Below, one piece after another: positions 55,861-64,000 of a stretch of DNA of 64,000 nucleotides. Every line of letters begins with the position of its first letter. Positions within the stretch are counted from its first letter, which is position 1. A program made the position numbers and the translations under genes. Under the pieces are notes generated by a model that had not been told where the DNA came from, made no database searches, and saw only the letters and a list, made by a program, of their open reading frames with translations. The stretch is from Anisodus tanguticus (Eukaryota; Streptophyta; Magnoliopsida; Solanales; Solanaceae). Location: assembly GCA_034509755.1 (NCBI GenBank), contig CM067550.1, forward strand, positions 4,953,001-5,017,000, given 5' to 3'.

Positions 55861-56680
55861 TTGGACAGCCAGGATCCCAGTTTTTAATTTTCTTAGAGGC
55901 AATGACTTTATTAAATGTAATAACGGGAAACTTGCCCAGCAGTGTGTTTCTTGCTCTTTAGGCAAACATGTTCGTCTTCCATTTAAATCATATTTAAGTA
56001 TTACGTTTTTCTCCTTTTGATATTGTTCATACCGATTTGTGGACTTCTCCTATCTCGAGCTCGCTGGGTCATAAATATTATCTAGTCTTATTAGATGATT
56101 TTCTCATTTTATTTGGATTTATCCACTAAAATTTAAGTCGGAAGTGTTTTCCAAATTTCTTATTTTTATCAAAACACAATTTGAGAAAGCCATCAAATCT
56201 TTTCAGTGTGATAATGGTCGTGAATTCAATAATTCTACGTTTCACAAATTTTGCAAAAATGATGGCATGGTTTTATGATTTTTGTGTCCTCACACCTCCC
56301 CTCAAAATGGCAAAGCCAAACGAATTATCCGCACCATTAATAACACGGTTCGTTCACTACTTTTTTATGCCTCTCTCCCTCCCTCCTTTTGGGTCTACGC
56401 AGTCAAAATAGTAGAATATATCCTTAATATTTTACCTACTAGCACTCTTCATAATATGACTTCGACCAAAACCCTATACCGTCGGATTCCCTCCTATGAT
56501 CATCTTCGGATTTTTGTTTGCTTGTGTTATCCAAACCTCTCCTCCACCGCCCCACATAAATTGGCTCCCCGAACCACTCCGTGTGCCTTCGTAGGTTTCC
56601 CGCCTAATAATAGGGGTTATCTGTGCTACGACCTGTCCACTCATCAAATTCACGTCTCTCATCACATCACATTTGACTAG
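55861..56680 (+). pseudogene. Copia 7 integrase
   Basis: Pieces in three frames give a HSDLW-like first Asp region (near 56020-56050), FSVIMVV/FQCDNGREF around 56195-56230 with the second Asp, and TSPQNGKAKRIIRTINNTVR (56282 on), in which the catalytic Glu is changed to Lys (GKAKR for GKAER). FWVYAVKIVEYILNILPTST and YDHLRIFVCLCYPNLSS, then TTPCAFVGFPPNNRGYLCYD complete the C-terminal half. Confidence 0.85.
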
Positions 56681-57540
56681 ACCACATTCCATTTTTCGAA
56701 CATCCAAAAAAAATTAAAAATGGACTATACCTTTCTTGACGAGTTCGACATCTCACTCGTCATCCTCAACGAACTATGTCAGTCCACTACCGTAAATCTA
56801 CATCTGCCACCTACCGCTGCCACCTCCGATAGCATGTCAGTGTCCTAGTCACCATCTCTGTCTGTGTCCCAGCTATCACTGATTGCCACCACCACCGGCA
56901 ATCGGCCCAGTGTCCCTGACTCACCATCCCTACCACCCTCCAGCAACCTCAATCGATACCAAATGTGTCACTGCGACCCGCAACCAATTTAGTCGACATC
57001 CCATTCAAACAACCCACCACCGAAATAGTAACTGACCCCAAAATCTGCCCTTGTACCGACACATCAACCACGAGCCCTGCATCAGTGAACCATCACTGTA
57101 CCAGTCACCACACATTGTCACCATCTTCACAACCCTATCACACCTCTCCCTACCCGTCGTCGACATTGACAACCAACTCACCAACCACAACCCACCCTTC
57201 CCGATCACTCATACCCATTCTCCACACCCCGCAGTCCATCAACCCCACCCATCAACAAATCAACACAACCACTGTCCCAAAGAACCCTACCCAACAAACT
57301 CACCAACATACCTACATTGTACCTACCTCCACACATCGGATGGAAACTCGTGCCCAACACGGGATTTTTAAACCCAAAGCTTAGTTTAACCTATCCACAC
57401 AAATCATTTCCCCAATTCCCAAAAACCCAAAATTGGCAAAACTGGACCCAAATTGGAATGCGGCCATATGTGAGAAATTTAATACTTTAATGAAACAACA
57501 CACTTAGAATTTGGTTCCTCGACCGGAGGGGGTGAATGTG
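56681..57540 (+). pseudogene. Copia 7 integrase-RT linker
   Basis: A Pro/Thr/Ser-rich, poorly conserved region including an open frame at 56965-57384 that ends HRMETRAQHGIFKPKA. MxTRAxxGIxKPK is the conserved motif just before RT in this copia type. The frame stops soon afterward, at the KPKA end. Confidence 0.75.
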
Positions 57541-58957
57541 ATCTGATGCATGTGGATTTTTTATTACAAATACAGAGACAGTAGAGATCTAGAGAGATAT
57601 AATGCGAGACTTGTGGCCAATGACACTAATCATCATGAGGGTATTGATTGTGGTGAGACGTTCAATCAGTTGTTAAATCGGCTACCATTCGCACAGTTCT
57701 GAGTATTGATATGGGTAAGCATTGGCAAATTCCTCAACTTGATGTGAAAAATGTGTTTCTTCATGGGGATTTGAAGGAAACTGTTTACATGCACCACCGT
57801 CCTGGTTTTGTCCATCTAGCAGCCCTTCAATATATATGTCATCTCTGTAAGTCACTGTATGACTTTAAACAGGCCCCTAGAGCGTGGTATGAACGTTTTT
57901 CACAGTATATTATGCGGATTGGGTTTTCATGGAGCAAGTGTGATAATTCTCTATTCATTTTTCATAACGGTAGTAACATTGCTTATTTGTTGTTATATGT
58001 GGATGACATTGTTCTTACTTCCTCTTTTGTTATATTGAAAAATGAGATCATTGCATTGCTCAAAATCGAATTTGCTATGACTGACTTGGGAAAGTTGAGT
58101 TATTTTTTGGGGATCTCTATGACTAGATCTCCAAACACTATGTTTCTTTGTCAGCGTAAGTATGCAGAGGAGATTGTGTACAGGGCTAAGTTGGTAAATT
58201 GCAAAATCATGTCCACTCTGGTTGACTCTAAATCAAAACTTAGTTCAGTTGATAGTGATCCAGTGGCAGATCCCACTCTTTATATGAGTCTAGTAAGTAC
58301 ACTTCAGGATCTGACTTTCATCAGGCATGATATTTCTTATGTTGTTCAATATGTATGCTTATTTATGCATGCCCCTAAGGAATCTCATTTTACTACTCTT
58401 AAATGTATCATTCGATATGTTAAGGGCACACTTGATTATGGATTACACTTATACCCCTCAACACCGACTAGGTTGTTATCATATCCGGATGCTGATTGGG
58501 CAGGTTGTCCGGACACGCGACGCTCCACCTCTGGCTACTATGTATTTTAGGGGATAATCTCATTTCTTGGTCTGCCAAGAGGCAAGCCACATTATCCAAT
58601 TCGAGTGCAGAAGTAGAGTATAGAGGAGTTGCAAATGTTGTTGTTGAGATCTGTTGGCTCCGAAACCTTCTTTTAGAGCTTTAGTGTCCCTTGCGTAAGG
58701 CATCTTTGGTTTATTGTGATAACATATCTGCCATATTATTTATCTCATAATCCGGTTCAGCATCAGCGAACTAAGCATATTGAGATGGATATACACTTTG
58801 TTCGTGAGAAGGTTGCTCTCAGTCATGTTAAGGTGTTACATGTGCCTTTTTCATATCAGTACGCGATATCCTCACGAAAGGTCTTCCTAGACAGCTATTC
58901 CTCGACTTCAGATCCAGCCTCAACGTCCGGCCTCCTCCCGCTCCGACTGAGGGGGTG
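57541..58957 (+). pseudogene. Copia 7 reverse transcriptase and RNase H
   Basis: A frame break near 57690 separates DCGETF from the long frame 57711-58550. The long frame contains QLDVKNVFLHGDLKETVYM, KSLYDFKQAPRAWYERFSQY (DF for the usual GL), LLLYVDDIVLTSS with both catalytic Asp, LGKLSYFLGIS, and RNase H DADWAGCPDTRRSTSGYYVF. Another frame change at about 58550 is followed by 58496-58684 with SNSSAEVEYRGVANVVVEIC. 58716-59009 has SHNPVQHQRTKHIEMDIHFV up to the purine tract. Confidence 0.88.
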
Positions 58958-59123
58958 TATTAACGTGTACTACTACTATAATATACTTCATATATTGTGT
59001 AATATTTAGTGATGTATAATTATGGTAGATATATGATCCTTGTTGTATTAGGATTTCACATTGTACACTATATATATTTATTAATAAGAAAGACTCCCCA
59101 AGGGAGATTAATACAATCTAACA
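58958..59123 (+). repeat. Copia 7 3' LTR
   Basis: A 166-bp LTR, TATTAACGTGTACTAC to AATCTAACA, followed directly by the second TCTAC. Differences from the 5' LTR include about 8 extra bases and roughly a dozen substitutions, so the insertion is of moderate age. Confidence 0.95.
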
Positions 59124-59128
59124 TCTAC

Positions 59129-60045
59129 GATTAAAAGTAAATTTATTTACTGATATATCTTTAAATATTTACTCTCACAATGATATTGTTGCATATTTTC
59201 TTGTGTATGTCGATGATCTCATGCTTACAGGGAATAACTCTTTCTCTATTGAATCCTTTGTCGACCATCTGGGCAGTATCTTTTCTATTCGAGATATCGG
59301 GTTGTTGCACTATTTCCTTGGGGTATTGGTTTGTCGCATTGCTACCGGCATGTGACTTTTTCAATACCAATACATTCATTATGTTTTGTCCAAGGCCGAT
59401 ATGCTTAACTCCAAGCCTCTTAGTTCTCCCATGGCAACCCATGCGAAACTATATAAAGGTGATAGCTCGCCCTTTGATGATCCAAATTATATCGGTAGAT
59501 TATTGGGGCGCTCCAATATCTTACGTTAATCAACCGGATATCTCTTTTGTGGTCAACAAAGTATGTCAATATATGAATAGTTCCTCACTGAATCATTGGG
59601 TTGTGGTTAAGTGTATCCTACGTTATTTTCAACACTCCAAGTCCTTTTTGTTCTTTATTTCCCGAGCTTCGGACATCACCTTTTAGGCTTCACCGACTCT
59701 TATTGGGCTGGCAGCATTGATGATCGTAAGTCGATCGTGGGTATGCAATTTATCTTGGCTCGTCACTGATATCTTAGGCTTCCAGAAAGTGGCGCTCGGC
59801 CATCTATCGAATCGGAGTACAAAGCTTTAGCTGATGCTGCTGCCAAGTTATCATGGACACAATCATTTCTCTTCGAACTCAGGGTCTCACTCCCTGAGGC
59901 TCACATTTTATGATGTGACAATATTGGTGCTGCTTATTAATTTATCAATCAATCAAGTCTTCCATTCTCGCACAAATTCATCATTTTTGGCTCGTCGATA
60001 ACTAAAGGACCGCATCAGTTACTTATCCGTTGAATTTATCGCGTA
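59129..60045 (+). pseudogene. Older copia RT and RNase H remnant
   Basis: The sequence reads NDIVAYFLVYVDDLMLTGNN with the RT catalytic YVDD, then GLLHYFLGV, SKPLSSPMATHAKLYKGDSS, DDPNYIGRLLG and, after stops, RNase H pieces FTDSYWAGSIDDRKSIVGMQ and SIESEYKALADAAAKL. VDDLMLTGN and ESEYKALADAA are typical of a different copia lineage from copia 7. At least five stops or shifts occur. The upstream half may lie beyond the copia 7 insertion, but I did not find it on the left side. Confidence 0.85.
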
Positions 60046-60428
60046 AAAATAAATTAATTAAAAATCAACGGAGTCCGTCAGATTTAATTTATTCTTAAAA
60101 AAACTTATGAAATCCGCTGATTTTTTTGTCAATTTTTTTTATTAAAAAAACTAGCAGAATTTATCGCTTTTTTCACAGCCACAACTGCAAAAAACAACAA
60201 AACATATATATTTCAATTTCAAGTACAAACCAACACTAAATGCTGCCAAAATAGTTTAAATTAGCTACAACATAAATAATATCCTAATTATCAATCAAAC
60301 ATATCAAATACGATATTAAACACGTCAAATACAATTTTAAAAGTCCACTAAAGTTCAAAGTTTTCAAAACATTCAACTAAAAGAACCATTACTTGTACAA
60401 AGTACCAATATAACATAAATCCGAAGTA
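60046..60428. other. CACTA 3' subterminal region (inferred)
   Basis: Between 60055 and 60165 there are repeated words in both orientations: AAATCAACGGAGTCCG, GAAATCCGCTGATTTT and AGCAGAATTTATCGC. Such subterminal repeats bind CACTA transposase. No CACTA terminus was seen, so the end is either lost or farther left. Confidence 0.4.
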
Positions 60429-62392
60429 CTAAGGCATCTGATCATCCGATGTACGGTGTATGTATTCACCGTCGTCTTCCAGTTTCATGTCATCATCATG
60501 ATAGGGAGGAGGGGGAGAGAGGGGCACACCAAATCGTCCACATGCAATGTGGCTCCTAACTTGTGTCTCGAGCGATTTCAGGCTCTCTTGCATCTCCATC
60601 TCTCCTTCCAATCGTTTAGTTTCAGCCACTGCTAAGTTCTTCGATTTGTTGCATCATAGCTGTGACTTGGACATCATCAACGCCCTCGCCCTGTTGGAAA
60701 GCCCCTTCACCTCGCAGTCTTGACTGGAGGCGTTGAAAGTTGTTCCTCGGGCCTAGACCGTACGTTCTACCCTTTTGTGACCCAGCTAATTTACACCACA
60801 TTTCAATCTCCAATTTCGGTGGAGGCTGAGTCGACTCGCCTTTAGGCTGAGTCGACTCGCCTTCGGCTGAGTTTGTTGTACTCATGGATCACTTTTTTAT
60901 ACCCAACCTATATATTTAAAAAAAAATTAGTATATACCAAATATATAAAAATTAAACTTATACCATAATTATTCAAAGATTAAAATAATTACATACATAA
61001 GTGTCTTTAGCCCTGGGTTAGACCCATACATCCTCATCCGTCTTGTTGTTCTTCTTTTTTACGTGGGTCTTTAGAAAGAGCTCATCCTGACTGGGAAACA
61101 CTCCCAGCTTATCTTTCTACAATAAAGAATTTATAACTTAATAATAACATATTGATCATTTATAACTTTAAAAATGTAAAATTACATACCATTTTTCTAG
61201 CTACATGCCCTTGACTTCTTGCACCCGTAGTGTGCAAGGAGCCACCTTTCCGGGATGCACGACAGCCTTTGCCTGCTCAAACTTGGCGATGAACTCAGAA
61301 TTTTGTAAATATGCTTGAAGTTGCTCCCATTGTACCTTTCTGGGATGCACGACAACCTTTGCCTGCTTGGACTTGGCGATGAACTTAGGATTTTGCTAAT
61401 ATGCTTGAAGTTGCTCCCGTTGTCCGTCGGTTAGCCACTCGGGCTTCCTATTACATTTTTAGCCCTCAAAAATTAGTCAGACAGTCTTACATTCCCCTTC
61501 CTCTCAAAGTTCTTAGCAACCCTATCGGTGTCTTTTGAATCCCGTGTATACAACATCCTCAAACCAGTGACAAAAGTTAGATGATGTACATAACTAAATT
61601 AAAATTTTATAAAGTTAAAAATAAGTAACATACCTTAAACTCATTGAACATCGGAAGTCGAGTCTCATATGGAATCGCACTCCATGATGACTAAAAGCGA
61701 TTGTCGTAAAGCCTTGGAACGACATCCATAATTGCTTTTGCAGTCTCATGATCTGGATAATACCTGCAATAAGACAATAAAAAATGTTAATATATAAAAG
61801 AGTAAGATTATAAAAACGTAATGAAAACTTAATAAAATCAGTCTTACCCCGCTTCCTCAGGCACTATCATAATCCTACCCATCATATTTGCATCTCCCGA
61901 TTGTAGATCTTGACCAGATGCAAGTGTCGGTGCTGGTTCTGGTGTTGGAGCAGTAGTTATGGGTGTCGGTGTTCATGTCTGGCTCAGAGCTGGTATCGAT
62001 GGCTGTGAGCCTGTCTCAAAGCTATTATCTCTAAGGCGCAAATTAGATATGCCATGACATAAAACTCGTGGAGAATGTGAAGGAGACAGGGTCATTGAGG
62101 TGAGCGGAGAGCAGCCTCGTAGGGAAATAAATATAGGTGTAGGTATAAAAGTAGGATGAATAAATGGGGGCACCTAAGGTAGTGGAACATGGTGGACATA
62201 CTGGCCAGAAGGGGGTTGCATACTAGAATCAGGCATAAAATAAGGAGGCGGGGTAGAGTGAATATGTGGATCGGAAGAAATGGATTGGCTAATAGTATTA
62301 TTAGAATCTATCGGTCTCTTATTTTTTTACTTAGATGGACCTCTACCTCATTTACTAGGACCTCTACCTTGATCACTACCACCTGATGACAT
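60429..62392 (-). pseudogene. CACTA second ORF, Ptta/En/Spm plant transposase family
   Basis: The likely start MSSGGSDQGRGPSK at 62392 leads into a Pro/Ser-rich region (62173-61900), with stops, and then GRIMIVPEEAG before a splice-donor-like GTAAGA (61850). Later exons give PEWLTDGQREQLQAY, LYTRDSKDTDRVAKNFERKG, EMWCKLAGSQKGRTYGLGPR and the C-terminal Ser/Glu-rich and coiled-coil-like segments at 60885-60429. MWxxLAG-KGRxYGLG is the hallmark of the Ptta/En/Spm family, encoded beside TNP2 in plant CACTA elements. It contains stops and a 90-bp internal duplication. Confidence 0.78.
61244..61423 (-). repeat. 90-bp tandem duplication inside CACTA ORF
   Basis: The 90-bp unit 61244-61333 is repeated imperfectly at 61334-61423. 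Ninety bases keep the frame and duplicate a 30-residue segment of the type EQLQAYLQNSEFIAKFEQAK. One copy has acquired a stop (QAY-stop-QNPKFIAK). The order and divergence show an old duplication within the transposase. Confidence 0.85.
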
Positions 62393-62499
62393 CTGCATAC
62401 AAACTTACGTTAGTATCAAAAAATATTAACAAGTATAGTATAAAATTACTTTATATATGTAAATTAAACTAACATCCTACATACTAGTCATCCTCTCAT

Positions 62500-62960
62500 T
62501 CAACCTCCTTGCTTGATTCATTATCATCACCTAAACTTCCTCGCTTGTTTCATTTTCATCGGTCGATTCATTCTCAACATTTGTTACGACAACTACTTCA
62601 TCATCTCCAACTTCTTCTAATTTGTGCTGAGGATGTTCCAGATTATTTTCCAACTCTATGTCCACCGTATGATGAACAACTGGTGGGTCATTTTGATACG
62701 CCACATCTAACACATTATCGACCTACCCACATGCTTAATCTTTATAACCACCCACCAATTAGCCTTATCCCTACGCAAAGGATATAAAGCATAATACACT
62801 TGTCAAGCATTTTGTGCAATTATAATGTGATCATAATGACCATATTTTCTCATGTGTTTGAGTTCAATTATGTTATGCTGACGATTCACCCTCGTACCTC
62901 TATGGCTTGGATCAAATCTCTTGCACTGAAATAACATTATCCTAATTCCTACAAAGACAA
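62500..62960 (-). pseudogene. CACTA DUF4216 domain
   Basis: On the minus strand the sequence reads FDPSHRGTRVNRQHNIIELK, HMRKYGHYDHIIIAQNA, a stop, QVYYALYPLRRDKANWWVVI and, after frame changes, DVAYQNDPPVVHHTVDIELE. This is the C-terminal DUF4216 region of the TNP2-type transposase polyprotein. It is followed by an acidic tail (EEVGDDEVVVVTNVENESTD). Confidence 0.82.
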
Positions 62961-63960
62961 TTCAGGGTGCCTACAATACTTATTTAAGTCCATTCTTGCC
63001 TTTGGATTATCATTTGTCTTGCCCTTAATATCCATGACGGTGTTGAATAAATTATATCAAGATTATGTAGTAGAAGATTATCCTTCCAATACGGTAACTC
63101 CCAGAATATGTTCTGTTTAGTCCAATTATGTTTAACACCATAACTAAGTAATCTATAAGGTGTAACTTCTGTAACCTTAGAAAAGTGACAAACTCTTTCT
63201 CAAATTTCCTCTCCTGACAATGTTCAAGGTGGCGAATCATTTTCTACTTTATTCTTTCTAAATGCTTGTTTCATTTTTCTGAATTCATGACCCATAGGCA
63301 AGAAGTGACGATGACAATTAAATTATGAATTTTTACGGTCAGTTTTTAAAGTGAAGGCTTTACTATTTTTCATGCAATGCGGACAAGCTAGTTTTCTAGC
63401 AGTCATCCAACCAGACAACATCTCAGACGTAAAAATCGTTAATAGTCCACATTATAGAAGCACGCAAGATAAAATTTATCTTCTTTGAAACATCATATGT
63501 CACTACACCTTCACACCATAATTATTTTAACTCATCAATCAAAATATTGTAGATAAACATCAATCAAAACTTTTGGATTACGAGGACTAGGGATAATACA
63601 ATTCAAAAATATGTAGGGACTTGTCATACACATCTCAGGAAGAAAATTACACGGAGTAAGAAATATAGGCCAACAAGAATAAGGTGCAGAAGAAACAGAG
63701 AATAGTGTGAAACCATCCACACACAAACCCAAACGAATGTTCTTTGGTTCACTAGCAAAATCAGAATAAGTTTTATCAAAATGTTTCCACGCCTCTCCCT
63801 CCGATGGATGACACATAACACCAGGTGCCCTTCTATTTTCATTGTGTCATCTCATAAAGAGCGGAACTCGGGATGCGTAGAACCTCTTTAATCTAGGTAT
63901 TAGAGGTAAATAATGCATCGCCTTAATTAGAACCATTTTTCACTAGGAGCCCGCCTAAAA
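62961..63960 (-). pseudogene. CACTA TNP2 transposase, partial
   Basis: 63535-63842 carries CHPSEGEAWKHFDKTYSDFA, RLGLCVDGFTLFS and SCWPIFLTPCNFLPEMCM of the Transposase_21 domain. Continuing leftward are LSGWMTARKLACPHCMKNSK, HFLPMGHEFRK, LSGEEI and HNWTKQNIFWELPYWKDNLL, then HNLD. The frame is broken several times. After ILRARQ (DIKGKTKD in relatives) and PELSL the sequence passes directly into DUF4216, so the later half of TNP2 and DUF4218 are deleted at about 62960. The gene continues toward the right edge. Confidence 0.85.
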
Positions 63961-64000
63961 CGAGCATGTCCACATAATTTACAATGTTCTAAATCAACGT

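Larger units (their letters stand above)
53922..59123 (+). mobile_element. Full-length copia element 7, TA...CA ends
   Basis: A complete 5.2-kb element is bounded by direct repeats TCTAC (53917-53921 and 59124-59128). LTRs of 158 and 166 bp begin TATTAACGTGTACTAC and end AATCTAACA. PBS, gag, protease, integrase, RT, RNase H and the purine tract CTGAGGGGGTG are in copia order. Many stops and frame changes make it non-autonomous. It inserted next to an older copia RT remnant that starts at 59129. Confidence 0.95.

Overview
The window looks like plant nuclear DNA, most probably from a Solanaceae genome. It is AT-rich, has no prokaryotic-style gene packing, and is dominated by Ty1/copia LTR retrotransposons. 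There are also gypsy LTR and gag remnants, MITEs, tRNA-related SINE-like repeats of a type common in Solanaceae, a TRIM element and part of a CACTA (En/Spm) transposon. The family assignment is an inference from repeat types and from one ethylene-response-factor gene. No species can be named from sequence alone.

Layout, left to right. 0.5-3 kb: decayed copia pol on the minus strand. 4.2-5.1 kb: an LTR-like repeat that recurs at 47.8-48.7 kb. 6.1-6.5 kb: a SINE-like element. 6.5-7.3 kb: the only convincingly intact host gene, an intronless group IX AP2/ERF transcription factor on the minus strand, with a TATA box and a dense cluster of stress-type promoter motifs upstream. 8.35-8.68 kb: a TRIM. 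11.0-16.2 kb: a full-length decayed copia flanked by a direct repeat of about 735 bp instead of a 5-bp target duplication. 19.1-24.0 kb: a copia 5' end with a gypsy-type LTR in its leader, next to a minus-strand gypsy gag and its 1.4-kb LTR. 24.7-29.7 kb: a copia with target duplication GTCAC and nearly identical LTRs. 32.5-34.7 kb: a 2.2-kb internally deleted copia. 35-38 kb: two MITEs and two SINE-like elements. 39-47 kb: a mosaic of truncated copia elements in both orientations. 47.3-49.2 kb: a duplicated RNase H-LTR segment. 49.2-53.9 kb: fragments of two unrelated host genes (an RNase T2 exon and a RING-H2 gene of the NEP1-interacting-protein type). 53.9-59.1 kb: a full-length copia with target duplication TCTAC and LTR ends TA...CA. 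59.1-60.0 kb: another copia RT/RNase H remnant. 60.0-64.0 kb: a decayed CACTA transposon that runs off the right edge.

The genes do not form a pathway. The ERF gene is the one likely functional unit; the other recognisable proteins are mobile-element parts carrying stops, frameshifts or deletions. The observation I would check first concerns the copia at 24.7-29.7 kb. It is strikingly poor in CAG/CTG triplets compared with its relative at 11-16 kb, and its lost triplets often appear as CCG, CGG or CG with one base missing. I suspect uncorrected base-calling error at methylated CHG sites, but a biological cause is not excluded. Other notable points are the 735-bp repeat flanking one element, non-canonical TA...CA LTR termini supported by two independent target duplications, cytosine tracts in several copia leaders, and a MITE carrying a guanine-rich core.
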